A stretch of DNA of 64,000 nucleotides from Conexibacter sp. CPCC 205762 (GCF_030646155.1 NZ_JAUTDN010000003.1:290151-354150), one strand, 5' to 3'. Numbered from the stretch's first letter, positions 1 through 9,031 are shown. Translations and numbers: made by a program. The notes: generated by a model from the sequence alone, not told the origin.

Positions 1-18
1 CATGTGCATGATCCCTGG

Positions 19-1632
19 ATGCGCCGCCCGCTCTCCCTCATCGCCGCCGGCCTGCTCGGCGCGAGCACCTTCGTCGTCGCCGCACCGCCGGTCGGCGCCG
101 CCAGCGCGCGGAAGGCGAGCGTGATCCAGACCCCGCTGGCGACCAAGGGCGCGCGGATCGTCGACTCGGCCGGCCGCCCGGTCGTGCTGCAGGGCGTCAA
201 CTGGTTCGGCTTCGAGACCAGCAACCACGTCGTGCACGGCCTCTGGACGCGCGACTACAGAGCGATGCTCGCGCAGGTCCGCAGACTCGGCTTCAACACG
301 ATCCGGCTGCCGTTCTCGCTGGAGGCCGTCCACTCGCGCGCGCCGCTGCAGGGGATCGACTTCTCCGACGGCAAGAACGCCGCGCTGAGAGGCCTGACGC
401 CGCTGGAGGCGATGGACGCGATCATCGCCGAGGCCGGCCGCCAGGGGATCCTGATCCTGCTCGACAACCACTCGCACGCGGACAACGCGTACATGGAGGG
501 GCTCTGGTACGGCCAGGGCTGGAGCGAGGACCAGTGGGTCGCGACCTGGAAGCTGCTGGCCAAGCGCTACCGCGGCCAGCCGAACGTGATCGGCGCCGAC
601 CTCAAGAACGAGCCGCACGGCGAGGCGACCTGGGGCACCGGCGGCGCGACCGACTGGCGCCGCGCCGCCGAGCGCGCCGGCAACGCCGTGCTCGGCGCCG
701 CGCCGAACTGGCTGGTCGTCGTCGAGGGCGTCGGCGGCGGCGCGCCGGTCCCCGGCCAGCAGCTCGACACGCACTGGTGGGGCGGCAACCTCGAAGGGGT
801 CCGCAAGCACCCGGTGCGGCTGGACCGCCCCAACCGCCTCGTCTACTCGCCGCACGAGTACGGGCCGGGCGTCTTCCCGCAGCCCTGGTTCGGCAGACCG
901 AACACGCCCGCGCTGCTGGAGCAGCGCTGGAGAACGGGCTTCGGCTTCATCGCCGAGCAGGGGATCGCGCCGATCCTCGTCGGCGAGTTCGGCGGCCGCA
1001 ACGTCGACACGCAGAGCGCCGAGGGCCGCTGGCAGCGCCAGTTCTTCGACTTCATCAGCCGCACCGGCGCCTCCTGGACCTACTGGTCGCTGAACCCCGA
1101 CTCGGGCGACACCGGCGGCGTGCTGAAGGACGACTGGACGACCGTGCAGGTCGCCAAGACCGCGCTGCTGCAGCGGATGATCCAGCGCCAGCGGATCGCG
1201 TTCGGCAGCCGCGGCGCCTTCACCGTGCCCAGACGCGCCGGCAGGCCGGTCAGAAGAGCGCCGGCGGCGAGAGGAACGAAGCCGTCGCGCCCGGCCCAGC
1301 CCGTGCAGCCGGCGCAGCCCGCGAAGCCCGCGCCCGCGCAGCCGGCCGGACCGCTGCTGGCGACGGTCGTCGTCGAGAGCAGCTGGGAGGCCGGCTGGTG
1401 CGGCCACGTCGAGGTCAGCGGCGGCCCCGGCTCGCTCGCGGGCGTGCAGGCAAGGCTGACGCTGCCGGCCGGGACCCGCATCGCGCAGACGTGGAACGCC
1501 GAGCGCAGCGGCGACAGCGGCCGCGTGACGCTGACGCTGCCCGCGTGGGCGCGCGTCGACGGCTCCGCCTACACCGCGACCGGCTTCTGCGTCGACGGCT
1601 CCGGCAGAGCGACCGACGTCACGATCGACTGA
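19..1632 (+). CDS. Secreted GH5-family glycoside hydrolase (endoglucanase-like) with C-terminal binding domain
   Basis: Predicted exported beta-glycanase. From the ATG at 19 the protein begins MRRPLSLIAAGLLG, a normal signal peptide; an in-frame GTG at 4 would add five residues, and the window edge hides anything further upstream. The catalytic domain shows the GH5 hallmarks: WFGFE near residue 67, the acid/base in LKNEP (E203 counted from the GTG) and the nucleophile in VGEFGG (E328). A Pro/Ala-rich linker at about 415-450 leads to an 85-residue C-terminal domain with conserved Trp and two Cys (WCGH ... GFCVD), resembling a CBM2-type cellulose-binding module. Family assignment rests on these motifs; the exact substrate (cellulose, mannan or other beta-glucan) cannot be read. 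It stands alone, 22 bp ahead of the next gene. Confidence 0.85.
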   Translation: MRRPLSLIAAGLLGASTFVVAAPPVGAASARKASVIQTPLATKGARIVDSAGRPVVLQGVNWFGFETSNHVVHGLWTRDYRAMLAQVRRLGFNTIRLPFSLEAVHSRAPLQGIDFSDGKNAALRGLTPLEAMDAIIAEAGRQGILILLDNHSHADNAYMEGLWYGQGWSEDQWVATWKLLAKRYRGQPNVIGADLKNEPHGEATWGTGGATDWRRAAERAGNAVLGAAPNWLVVVEGVGGGAPVPGQQLDTHWWGGNLEGVRKHPVRLDRPNRLVYSPHEYGPGVFPQPWFGRPNTPALLEQRWRTGFGFIAEQGIAPILVGEFGGRNVDTQSAEGRWQRQFFDFISRTGASWTYWSLNPDSGDTGGVLKDDWTTVQVAKTALLQRMIQRQRIAFGSRGAFTVPRRAGRPVRRAPAARGTKPSRPAQPVQPAQPAKPAPAQPAGPLLATVVVESSWEAGWCGHVEVSGGPGSLAGVQARLTLPAGTRIAQTWNAERSGDSGRVTLTLPAWARVDGSAYTATGFCVDGSGRATDVTID

Positions 1633-1654
1633 TCTGGGGTAGGCCTTCCGTGCG

Positions 1655-2203
1655 ATGAGCACGGATTGGGTCTTCGGCTACGGATCGCTGACGGCGGACG
1701 CGCGCGACGGCCACGCGGCCGTCCTGCGCGGCTACCGGCGGCGCTGGGGCGTGGCGATGGACAACAGCCGCGACCTGCCCGGCTACAAGTGGTACCGCCA
1801 GCGCGCGACCGGCGAGCGGCCGGCCGTCTTCGTCGCCTTCCTCGACCTCGTCGCCGACCGTGACGGCAGCGCCGTCAACGGCCTCTGCCTGCCGGTCGAC
1901 GCACCGCTGCTGGAGCGCCTCGACGCACGCGAGCGCAACTACGAGCGGGTCGACGTGACGACGGCGATCGAGGCGCCGCGCGGGCGCGTGTGGACCTACG
2001 TCGGCAGCCGCGCGGCGCGCGCCCGGCTGGCGCGCGGGCTGCGCGAGCGGCGCGCGGTCGTCAGCCAGGAGTACGTCGACGACGTCGAGCACGGCTTCCG
2101 GCGGCTCGGCGACGGGCAGCTCGACGCCTACCGCGCCTGCACCGAGCCGCTGCCGCCCGGCTGCGAGACGCTCTCGCTGGAGCGGATCGACCTGCCCGGC
2201 TGA
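1655..2203 (+). CDS. Gamma-glutamylcyclotransferase-like (AIG2/GGCT fold) protein
   Basis: A 182-residue protein with the GGCT signature FGYGSL at residues 7-12, which forms the substrate pocket in this fold, and an acidic residue in the LDARERNYERV segment where family members place the catalytic Glu. It would cyclise a gamma-glutamyl-amine or amino acid to 5-oxoproline, but many bacterial members have unknown substrates. ATG at 1655 fits the FGYGSL motif being near the N terminus. It is convergent with the following Nudix gene; the two stop codons lie 10 bp apart inside an imperfect inverted repeat. Confidence 0.78.
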   Translation: MSTDWVFGYGSLTADARDGHAAVLRGYRRRWGVAMDNSRDLPGYKWYRQRATGERPAVFVAFLDLVADRDGSAVNGLCLPVDAPLLERLDARERNYERVDVTTAIEAPRGRVWTYVGSRAARARLARGLRERRAVVSQEYVDDVEHGFRRLGDGQLDAYRACTEPLPPGCETLSLERIDLPG

Positions 2204-2213
2204 GGCCGCGCGC

Positions 2214-2768
2214 TCAGCGGAAGCGGCCGAGCGCGATGCCGGCGAGCGCGAGCGAGGCGATCGTCTCGCCGTCGACGATCTCGCCGTCGCGGACCAGCTC
2301 CAGCGCCTCCGCGAAGGGGACCCTCAGCACCTCGGAGATCCCCTCCTCCTCCTGCTCGTGGCCGTCGTCGGAGGGCGACAGGCCGCGCGCGAGGAAGACC
2401 AGCTCGGGCGCCTCGGCGATCCCGTTGAGCGCGTTCATGCCGCCGAGCGCCGTCCACTCGGCCGCGAGCAGGCCGGTCTCCTCGCGCAGCTCGCGTCTGG
2501 CGGCGACGAGCGGATCCTCGCCGTCGGTCGCGCCCGCCGGCACCTCCAGCGAGCGGCGCAGGCCGGTCGTGTAGCGGTCGACGGCGACCAGCACGACCTC
2601 GTCGCGCTCGGTCAGCGCGACGACGAAGACGGCCGGGTTGACCATCTCGACGACGCCGTAGATCCCCTCCGCGCCGTCCGGCTTGACGACCGCGTCCTCG
2701 CGCACGCGGATCCATCTGTTCGCGTAGACGAGGCGGGTGCCGAGCGTTCTCCAGGCCACGCCCGACAC
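2214..2768 (-). CDS. Nudix hydrolase (ADP-ribose pyrophosphatase-like)
   Basis: A 184-residue Nudix protein. The Nudix box is complete in its catalytic core (REL-REETGL around residues 91-99, preceded by a Gly and Glu), so it should bind Mg2+ and cleave a nucleoside diphosphate linked to a moiety. The N-terminal W-x-R-V-R-E strand and overall length resemble ADP-ribose or ADP-sugar pyrophosphatases. The longest frame begins at GTG 2768; a second GTG at 2759 (MAWRTLG) is equally plausible because neither has a clear ribosome-binding site. Substrate not determinable. Confidence 0.82.
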   Translation of the reverse strand: MSGVAWRTLGTRLVYANRWIRVREDAVVKPDGAEGIYGVVEMVNPAVFVVALTERDEVVLVAVDRYTTGLRRSLEVPAGATDGEDPLVAARRELREETGLLAAEWTALGGMNALNGIAEAPELVFLARGLSPSDDGHEQEEEGISEVLRVPFAEALELVRDGEIVDGETIASLALAGIALGRFR

Positions 2769-2778
2769 CCTAGCCGTC

Positions 2779-3477
2779 CTACGCGAACGCCTCGACCGGC
2801 GGGTGCAGCGCGCGCGACAGCGTCCGCATCGCCGCGCCGGCGCAGACCGCCTGGCCGCGCATGTTGAGATGGATCATGTCGCCGCTGTAGAGCGACGGGT
2901 CGGCGGCGCGCGGATGGCCCGCGCAGTCGATCAGCAGCGCGCCGCGACGGCGCGCAACCGCCGCCGTCAGCGCCGACAGCGCGCCGAGCCGCTCGCCGAG
3001 CCGCCGGCCCCACGGCTCCGGCAGTGCGACCGCGCAGGTGATGTCGAAGAGCGTGAAGAGCGCGACGTCGGCGCCCTGCGCGCGCAGCGGCGCGACGATC
3101 GCGTCCAGCTCGGCCGCGACCTGCTCGGGCGAGAACAGCTGCCGCAGCACGTCGTTGCCGCCGGCGACGACGATCGCCAGGTCGGGCGCGAAGGCGAGCG
3201 CCGGCTGCAGCTGCTCGGCGGCGACCTCCGCCGTCACCAGCCCTCTGCGGCCGAAGTTGCGGTAGACGAGCTGGGGGTGGTGGCCGCGCAGCCCGCGCGC
3301 GACCCGCTCGGCCCAGGTGATCCGCATGTAGCCGTCGGTCGCGTCGCCGACGCCGGCGGCGGCGCTGTCTCCGAGCACCGCCAGCCGCCGCCAGGGCGCG
3401 CCGCGCAGCAGCGCGAACTCCTCGTTGCCGCCGAGCACGTCGGGATCGGCCAGCTCGTTCGCGTGGATGGGGGTCAT
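2779..3477 (-). CDS. SGNH/GDSL-type hydrolase
   Basis: A 232-residue SGNH-hydrolase-fold esterase or lipase. Block I is LGDSAAAG with the nucleophile Ser near residue 37, block III is VVAGGNDV, and block V is DMIHLN with the Asp-His pair near residue 205. No signal peptide is apparent, so it is probably cytoplasmic. The start is fixed by the ATGA overlap (3474-3477) with the upstream MFS transporter gene, which implies translational coupling. The longer reading frame that runs on upstream overlaps the transporter and is rejected. The coupling suggests it modifies or detoxifies the same compound that the pump exports; this is inference. Confidence 0.82.
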   Translation of the reverse strand: MTPIHANELADPDVLGGNEEFALLRGAPWRRLAVLGDSAAAGVGDATDGYMRITWAERVARGLRGHHPQLVYRNFGRRGLVTAEVAAEQLQPALAFAPDLAIVVAGGNDVLRQLFSPEQVAAELDAIVAPLRAQGADVALFTLFDITCAVALPEPWGRRLGERLGALSALTAAVARRRGALLIDCAGHPRAADPSLYSGDMIHLNMRGQAVCAGAAMRTLSRALHPPVEAFA

Positions 3478-4898
3478 CGCGTCACCGCCGCGGTCGTCGT
3501 GATCGGTGCGGAGGAGCGCGCCAGCCACGGCGCGCACAGGAGCGTCAGCGCGGCGGCTCCGGCGCAGATGCCGAAGACGCCGCGGAAGGAGCCGATCGAG
3601 CCGTCGCCGGCGTCGAGCAGCGTGGCCAGCAGCGCGACGCCGAGGGCGCCGCCGAACTGGCGCGCGGTCATCATCAGCGCGGTCCCGGCCGCGAATCGCT
3701 CCGGCGGCACCGCTCCCACCGCCGCCGCGTTGATGCCGACCGTCGCCACGCCGATCCCGGCGCCGGCGAGCAGCCCGAGCGGCAGCCAGAAGCCGAGGAA
3801 GTCCGGCTGCGTGCCGATCCCGGCGACGCACCAGGCGCCCGCGAGCGCGAAGAGGGCCGCGCCGGCCGCGACCACCGGCGCCGGCCCGCGCCGCTCCACC
3901 GCTCTGCCGGCGAGCACCGCCCCGACCGCCGAGGTCAGCGCGCCGGGCGTGACCGCGAGGCCGGCCTCGACGATCGAGTAGCCCCAGACGCCGGTCACGA
4001 ACAGCACGCAGGCGAGCATCCAGGCGAACAGCGCGAGTCCGTAGACGCCGGCCGCGACGCTCGCGGCGGCGTAGGAGCGGTTGCGCCAGAGGTCGGTCTC
4101 CAGCGCCGGCGCCGGGTGGCTGCGGGTGCGCCGCCAGACGACCGCCAGCAGCAGCCCGCCGACGGCCGCGCAGACGAGCGTGCGCGCGTCGGCCCAGCCC
4201 CACTGGGCGGTCTCGGTCAACGCGACGAGCACGAGCGCGGCGCCTGCCGCCAGCAGCAGCGAGCCGAGCAGGTCGGGCAGCTGGCGGGCACCGAGCCGCA
4301 GCGCCGGCAGCAGCCGCGCGCCGGCCCACAGCACCGCGAGCCCGATCGGGACGTTGATGAGGAAGACCGCGCGCCAGTCGAAGGCGTCGATCAGCAGGCC
4401 GCCGAGCGCGGGGCCGGTGGCAGCGGCGATCGAGGTCGTCGCGCCCCACAGGCCGACGGCGGCGGCCCGTCTCTCCGGCGCCGCGACGGCGAGCACGATC
4501 CCGAGCGCGGCCGGGATCATGAACGCCGCGCCCGCGCCCTGCAGCGCGCGGGCGGCGATCAGCAGCGGCACGCTCGGCGCCAGCGCGCACAGCGCCGAGG
4601 TGAGCGTGAAGGCGGCGAAGCCGCCGAGGAAGACGGCCTTGCGGCCGAGCACGTCGGCGAGCCGGCCGGCCGGTGCGAGCAGCGCGGCGAAGACGACGCC
4701 GTAGACCGCGACGACCCAGGAGAGCGCGACGAGCGAGTCCTGCGGGAAGTGGCGCTGCAGGTCGGGCAGCGCGACGTTGACGACGGTCACGTCGAGGAAG
4801 GCGACGAAGGTCGCGGCCGAGGCGATCGCGATCGCGGCGCCGGGCGCGCGCGAGCGAGCCGCCGGCGGGGGCGCCGGCGACGTGGCGGTGACGGACAT
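3474..4898 (-). CDS. MFS drug-efflux transporter, DHA2 (EmrB/QacA) type
   Basis: A 474-residue major-facilitator permease with about 14 hydrophobic segments. The N-terminal helix carries the DHA2 motif (FLDVTVVNVALP), followed by an MFS loop motif (GRLADVLGRK). Expected role is proton-coupled export of a hydrophobic compound. The start at ATG 4898 has a strong AGGAGG ribosome-binding site about 10 nt upstream; the in-frame extension to 5027 has none. It sits downstream of a TetR gene with the likely TetR operator (5040-5057) in its promoter, and its stop overlaps the SGNH-hydrolase start. A typical ligand-inducible efflux unit. Confidence 0.9.
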   Translation of the reverse strand: MSVTATSPAPPPAARSRAPGAAIAIASAATFVAFLDVTVVNVALPDLQRHFPQDSLVALSWVVAVYGVVFAALLAPAGRLADVLGRKAVFLGGFAAFTLTSALCALAPSVPLLIAARALQGAGAAFMIPAALGIVLAVAAPERRAAAVGLWGATTSIAAATGPALGGLLIDAFDWRAVFLINVPIGLAVLWAGARLLPALRLGARQLPDLLGSLLLAAGAALVLVALTETAQWGWADARTLVCAAVGGLLLAVVWRRTRSHPAPALETDLWRNRSYAAASVAAGVYGLALFAWMLACVLFVTGVWGYSIVEAGLAVTPGALTSAVGAVLAGRAVERRGPAPVVAAGAALFALAGAWCVAGIGTQPDFLGFWLPLGLLAGAGIGVATVGINAAAVGAVPPERFAAGTALMMTARQFGGALGVALLATLLDAGDGSIGSFRGVFGICAGAAALTLLCAPWLARSSAPITTTAAVTR

Positions 4899-5039
4899 CT
4901 CTGATGCCTCCTGGGCAGAGCCGGACGCTGCGCCGGCGCGCGCGGCGGGGCGGCGATCACGCGGATCGCCGGCGACGGGCGCGGCGGTGCTGCGGCGTGG
5001 GCGGACTGGCGAAGTGGCCGCCCACACTACCGCATTTAG

Positions 5040-5057
5040 AGTCCGATCGGTCGGACT
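5040..5057. promoter_or_regulatory. Probable TetR operator, MFS promoter
   Basis: An 18-bp near-perfect inverted repeat (arms AGTCCGA and TCGGACT around TCGG, one mismatched pair). It begins immediately after the TAA stop of the tetR gene and lies about 140 bp upstream of the MFS start, next to an A/T-rich stretch that could be its -10. The core CGGTCGG recurs in front of tetR itself. Confidence 0.7.
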
Positions 5058-5675
5058 TTAAGAGGCCGGGGTCACAATGGGCGCGGCGAGGATCCGCCTG
5101 ACCGCGACCTTCGCCCATCTCGGCGCGGACGCGTTGCCGTGCAGCTGCAGCTGCTGGTTGACCGCCATCACGATCCCCTGCAGCTCGAAGACGAGCTGCT
5201 CGGGATCGGCGTCGGCCGGCAGCTCGCCGGCCTCGATCGCGCGCCCGACCTCGCGCTGCATCGCCACCTCGAACCGCCCGAGCGCCTCCGCCAGCGCGTC
5301 CCGCACCGGCCCCGGCCGCCCGTCGAACTCGGCCGCGGCGGCGGTCCAGAAGCAGCCGCTCGGCCACATCTCGCCGCTGATCAGGTCGATCCACTTGTGC
5401 TCGATCGCGAGCAGCCGCTTGATCCCGGGCTTCTCCTGCCGCGCCGGCTCCCAGACCACCTCGCGGAAGGTCTCCGACGCGGCCTCGATCACCGCGAGCT
5501 GCAGCAGCTCCTTCGTGCGGAAGTGGTTGAGCACGCCCGACTTGCTCATCTCGAGGCTGTCGGCGAGGCGGCCGATCGTCACGCCCTCGAGCCCGTCGGT
5601 CGACGCGATCCGCAGCGCCCGCCCGACGATGCGGGTGCGCGTGTCGCGCGCGTCGGCTGCAGATCTGCGTGCCAT
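5058..5675 (-). CDS. TetR/AcrR-family transcriptional repressor
   Basis: A 205-residue TetR-family regulator. The N-terminal helix-turn-helix is clear (TIGRLADSLEMSKSGVLNHF, about residues 35-54), and the C-terminal ligand-binding region is all-helical as expected. ATG 5675 lies just downstream of a TAAGAT-like -10. The next gene on the strand is the DHA2 transporter, and matching CGGTCGG sites lie before both genes, so autoregulation plus repression of the pump is the simple model. The ligand is unknown. Confidence 0.9.
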   Translation of the reverse strand: MARRSAADARDTRTRIVGRALRIASTDGLEGVTIGRLADSLEMSKSGVLNHFRTKELLQLAVIEAASETFREVVWEPARQEKPGIKRLLAIEHKWIDLISGEMWPSGCFWTAAAAEFDGRPGPVRDALAEALGRFEVAMQREVGRAIEAGELPADADPEQLVFELQGIVMAVNQQLQLHGNASAPRWAKVAVRRILAAPIVTPAS

Positions 5676-5685
5676 CGCACCGATC

Positions 5686-5703
5686 TTAGCTACCGGTCGG
5701 TCA
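5686..5703. promoter_or_regulatory. Candidate TetR auto-operator
   Basis: Contains ACCGGTCGGT (5692-5701), sharing the CGGTCGG core with the 5040-5057 palindrome, and overlaps the region just upstream of a TAAGAT-like -10 for tetR (minus strand). Only one half is well conserved. Confidence 0.45.
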
Positions 5704-5749
5704 GGCGAGCGGACGCGGCGCCGGCGCGCCCATCTGCGACAGTGACCGG

Positions 5750-6685
5750 ATGGTGCCGCCCAACACCTTCGCCGGAGCGTCGCTCGACCGCGCGGGCGCG
5801 CGGCGCAGAGACGAGGCGTGGGTGCAGGCGCGGCTGCGCGACCCGGCCAGCCGCGCGCTCGCGGTCACGCGCGAGGGGATCCTCGTCGACCGCGACGGGC
5901 GCACGCTGACGCGGCTGCCGCTCGATGCGATCCCGGCGCGCGGGACGACCGTGCTGCTCGGCGTCGAGACCGACGGCAGCGCCCTCTTCGGCGTCGACGT
6001 CGAGCACGTCCACGACGCCGCCCGGCCGCTGGCCCCGGGGGCGCGCGTGCTCGGGCTGCGCGCGGCCGGAGCGCTGCTGCCGCAGGAGCTGGGCGGGCTG
6101 GCCGCCTACGTCTCGGCGCTGCTGGGCTGGCACCGCACGCATCCGCACTGCTCGCGCTGCGGGGCGATCACCGACGTGCACGAGGGTGGCCACGTGCGCC
6201 GCTGCCCGGTCTGCCGCGCCGAGCACCATCCGCGCACCGACCCGGTCGTGATCATGCTCGTGCTCGACGGCGAGCGCGTCCTGCTCGGGCGCCAGCCGAG
6301 CTGGCCGGCCGGGCGCTACTCGGCGCTCGCCGGCTTCGTCGAGGCGGCCGAGTCGCTGGAGGAGGCGGTTGCCCGCGAGGTGCTGGAAGAGGCCGGCGTG
6401 CAGGTGCGCGACGCGCGCTACGTCAGCAGCCAGCCGTGGCCGTTCCCCAGCTCGCTGATGCTCGGCTTCACCGCCCGGTACGCCGGCGGCGAGGCAGTCG
6501 TCAACGACGGCGAGCTGGACGACGTGCGCTGGTTCACGCGCGACCAGGTGCGCGCCGCCGCGGCCGCCGAGCGCGACGGCGAGGACCCGTGGGAGCGCGG
6601 CGACGCGAACGCCGAGCTGCTGCTGCCGCCGCCCGTCGCGATCGCCCGCCGGCTGCTCGACGGCTGGCTCGCCGGCGACGCCTGA
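5750..6685 (+). CDS. nudC: NADH pyrophosphatase / NAD-decapping Nudix hydrolase NudC
   Basis: A 311-residue NudC. The N-terminal domain is followed by a four-cysteine zinc ribbon (CSRCG ... CPVC, about residues 137-160), the segment HHPRTDPVVI, a Nudix box (GFVEAAESLEEAVAREVLEEAG) and the diagnostic SQPWPFPSSLM motif (about residue 227) that separates NudC from other Nudix enzymes. It hydrolyses NAD(H) to NMN(H) and AMP and can remove NAD caps from RNA. Start ATG 5750. Convergent with hemQ, 20 bp apart. Confidence 0.93.
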   Translation: MVPPNTFAGASLDRAGARRRDEAWVQARLRDPASRALAVTREGILVDRDGRTLTRLPLDAIPARGTTVLLGVETDGSALFGVDVEHVHDAARPLAPGARVLGLRAAGALLPQELGGLAAYVSALLGWHRTHPHCSRCGAITDVHEGGHVRRCPVCRAEHHPRTDPVVIMLVLDGERVLLGRQPSWPAGRYSALAGFVEAAESLEEAVAREVLEEAGVQVRDARYVSSQPWPFPSSLMLGFTARYAGGEAVVNDGELDDVRWFTRDQVRAAAAAERDGEDPWERGDANAELLLPPPVAIARRLLDGWLAGDA

Positions 6686-6705
6686 CGCGCCGCCGGAGCC
6701 CGCCG

Positions 6706-7374
6706 CTACGGCAGGTCGGCGACGACCTCGGTCAGCGGCTTGCGGATTCCGGTGAAGAACGGCAGCTCCTCACGCGTGTGGCGGCGGGCCTCGGCGCCGC
6801 GCAGGTGGCGCATCAGGTCGACGATCCGCGTCAGCTCGTCGGCCTCGAAGGCGAGCAGCCACTCGTAGTCGCCGAGCGCGAAGGCGCTGACGGTGTTGGC
6901 GCGCACGTCCGGGTACTCGCGCCCCATCATGCCGTGCTCGCGCAGCATCCCCGAGCGGGCGTCGGGCTCGAGCAGGTACCACTCCAGCGAGCGCACGAAC
7001 GGATAGACGCAGACGTACTTGCGCGGCTCCTCGCCGGCCAGGAAGGCGGGGATGTGCGACTTCGCGAACTCGGCCTCGCGGTGGACGCCGATGTTGGTCC
7101 AGTGGGCGTCGAGCGAGCGGCCCAGCTCGGTGTGGCGGAAGGCGACGATCGCGTCCTGCAGCGCGTCGGCGGTCGGCGCGATCAGCCACAGCAGCAGATC
7201 GGCCTCGGCGCGGAAGCCCTGCAGCGAATAGCTGCCGCGGACGGTCGCGCCGGCGCCGTCGAGGACGGCCTGCGCCTCGGCCGCGGCGGCGGCGCGGCGC
7301 TCCTCCGGCAGGCGCCGGGCGGCCGGCGCGCTGAAGGCGGCGTAGAGGGTGTAGAGGTTCTGTTCGGCGGTCAC
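6706..7374 (-). CDS. hemQ: Coproheme decarboxylase HemQ (chlorite-dismutase-like)
   Basis: A 222-residue HemQ, the last enzyme of the coproporphyrin-dependent heme pathway of Gram-positive bacteria. It decarboxylates coproheme to heme b using peroxide. The reactive Tyr is in VYPFVRS (Y124) and the proximal iron-ligand His in [11 protein letters not shown] (H147), both as in characterised HemQs; the absence of the chlorite-dismutase distal Arg context argues against a true Cld. I chose the GTG at 7374 because GGAGA lies nine bases upstream and the family start ([13 protein letters not shown]) follows. The much longer open frame upstream has no coding character and crosses a terminator. Confidence 0.9.
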   Translation of the reverse strand: MTAEQNLYTLYAAFSAPAARRLPEERRAAAAAEAQAVLDGAGATVRGSYSLQGFRAEADLLLWLIAPTADALQDAIVAFRHTELGRSLDAHWTNIGVHREAEFAKSHIPAFLAGEEPRKYVCVYPFVRSLEWYLLEPDARSGMLREHGMMGREYPDVRANTVSAFALGDYEWLLAFEADELTRIVDLMRHLRGAEARRHTREELPFFTGIRKPLTEVVADLP

Positions 7375-7526
7375 GGGCGTCTCCAAGCGGGTCGCTGCGG
7401 CGATCCCCGCATCGTAGGCGACGCCCGGCGGCGCGTCCGGCTCGCCGTCGACCGCGGAGCGCGCTCCCGCGCGCGCTCCGGGCGGTCGTCTCCCCCGGAC
7501 GCTCCTGGTGGCGGCGTCGCACGAAT

Positions 7527-7558
7527 GGCTGCCGCAGGCCACGCGGCCTGCGGCAGCC
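7527..7558. terminator. Strong hairpin terminator, 14-bp perfect stem
   Basis: GGCTGCCGCAGGCC and its exact complement flank the loop ACGC. It lies downstream of the sigma/anti-sigma-like unit (minus strand, ending at 7587) and upstream of hemQ, so it separates the two transcription units. There is no long U tract, as is usual at this GC content. Confidence 0.75.
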
Positions 7559-7586
7559 TTCGCTCCCGCCGCCCCGGCTTTGAAAA

Positions 7587-8324
7587 CTAGGGTCCGGCCA
7601 TCCCGCTCCAGCTGATGCGGTCGATCCCGTCGACTCTCACGACGGCGCCGAAGGTGTTGTCGCGCACCGGCAGCTCGATCGTTCTGCTGCCCGAGTGGAC
7701 GGTGACCCGCTCGACCCCGTCCGGGACGACGCCGACGAGCGGCCGAGGGTCGCCGCGCTCGTCGGGGAACGAGAGATATGCACGGCCGGCCCTGACGTCC
7801 TCCGCAGTCAGGCCGGGGCTGCCGCCGAGGCCCGTATCCGTCTGGACCACAAGCAGCAGCCGGTCCGGCTCGTCGCGCGCCGGAACGACCCACGCTCTCA
7901 ACGGGAAGGGAGCGCCGACGTCAGCCGCGGGCGCGGGCGGCGTGAGCGCGATCGCCGCGTCGGCGAGCCCTCTCTCCGACAGGCCTGGCGGCAGCGCGGC
8001 CGCGGGCGCCGGCAGCTGCTCCAGCAGCGACAGCGTCCGGCGCAGCTCGGAGCCGTAGCGGTCGCTGCCGTTCAGCGCCATCTGACCGCCGCCGTCGGGC
8101 TGCGGCGTGAGGACGCCGCTCGCCGTCACGCCCAGGCCGACCAGCAGCGCCAGCAGCACGACCGTGACGGGCAGCGCGACGCGCAGCTGCGGCAGCCGCA
8201 GCCGCGCGAGGCGACGGCGGCGGGCGGGACCATCGGCGAGCGCCTGCGCGTCAGCTTCGGTGACGCGCGCGAACTCCTCGCGCAGCGCGTCGAGGAAGGG
8301 GGGCGGCGGCTCGACCGCGCTCAT
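7587..8324 (-). CDS. Membrane-anchored anti-sigma-like protein paired with ECF sigma factor
   Basis: A 245-residue single-pass protein: a cytoplasmic N-terminal stretch of about 50 residues (Pro-rich start, then helical), one transmembrane helix (about 49-70, [17 protein letters not shown]), then a large extracytoplasmic domain. The ATGA overlap with the ECF sigma gene (8321-8324) and this topology suggest an anti-sigma factor or sigma-partner, although I recognise no zinc (ZAS) motif. The outer C-terminal region ([15 protein letters not shown] ... [13 protein letters not shown]) closely matches the end of the secreted protein at 9545-10246, so both share a domain of unknown function. Confidence 0.65.
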   Translation of the reverse strand: MSAVEPPPPFLDALREEFARVTEADAQALADGPARRRRLARLRLPQLRVALPVTVVLLALLVGLGVTASGVLTPQPDGGGQMALNGSDRYGSELRRTLSLLEQLPAPAAALPPGLSERGLADAAIALTPPAPAADVGAPFPLRAWVVPARDEPDRLLLVVQTDTGLGGSPGLTAEDVRAGRAYLSFPDERGDPRPLVGVVPDGVERVTVHSGSRTIELPVRDNTFGAVVRVDGIDRISWSGMAGP

Positions 8325-8911
8325 GTGAGCCTCTCCCGTGCGTGCGGAACGGCGTCGACGGCGGTGACGAGCTGCCGCAGCCCGCGCGAGACGCGGGCGC
8401 GGGCCGTCTGCTCGCTGATCGCCAGCCGCTCCGCCACCTCCGGATAGGGCAGTTCCTCGACCACGCGCAGATGGATCGCCGTCTGCTGGTCGGGCCGCAG
8501 GCGGCTGAACTCCGCCGCGATGATCGAGCGCAGCTCCGACAGGCCGGCGAGCTGGACTATCCGCTCGTAGTCGGCCTCGACCAGCTGCGGGACGCGGATC
8601 CCCAGCCGCTCGACCGCCTTGCGCTCGACGATTCCCGTGCGTATGTAGCGATTGAGCAGATTTCTGGCGATCCCGTAGAGCCAGGCGGCCGCCTCGTCGT
8701 CGGTCGAGCCGCGGAAGCGGCGGCGGCCGTCGTAGGCCTGCGCGAAGACCTCGGCGGTCAGGTCGCGCGCCGCCTCGACGTCGAAGGTCCGCCGCGCGAG
8801 GAAGGCGAGCATGCGCTGGGCGTGCGCGTCGTAGACACGCTCGAACGCGCGCGGGTCCTCGACCGACCGGGCGAGGTCGCAGCTGGCGCGTGGGTGCCGT
8901 CGCAGGCTCAT
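8321..8911 (-). CDS. ECF-subfamily RNA polymerase sigma factor
   Basis: A 196-residue group 4 sigma factor. Region 2 is visible at about 25-90 (FERVYDAHAQRMLAF ... DLTAEVFAQAY), and region 4 at about 135-185 with the helix-turn-helix PEVAERLAISEQTARARVSRG. It would direct polymerase to a small set of promoters when its partner releases it. It is first in a two-gene unit with the overlapping membrane protein and is divergent from two secreted proteins, which are natural candidate targets. Confidence 0.9.
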   Translation of the reverse strand: MSLRRHPRASCDLARSVEDPRAFERVYDAHAQRMLAFLARRTFDVEAARDLTAEVFAQAYDGRRRFRGSTDDEAAAWLYGIARNLLNRYIRTGIVERKAVERLGIRVPQLVEADYERIVQLAGLSELRSIIAAEFSRLRPDQQTAIHLRVVEELPYPEVAERLAISEQTARARVSRGLRQLVTAVDAVPHARERLT

Positions 8912-9001
8912 CGCTCTCTCAGTGCCACGAGCGCGAATCCTGTGACAAAAGCCGCCCCCGATGCGCCGACGACATCGCCCACGGCGTCACCGTTACACGG
9001 C

Positions 9002-9031
9002 TTGACGCTCACCGTGACGGCAACATAACCT
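9002..9031 (+). promoter_or_regulatory. Sigma-70-like promoter for the secreted-protein pair
   Basis: TTGACG at 9002-9007 followed, 16-18 bp on, by CATAAC/TAACCT (9024-9031), within an unusually A/T-rich stretch upstream of the gene at 9100. An ECF-type promoter cannot be excluded because the cognate sigma gene is divergent. Confidence 0.45.
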
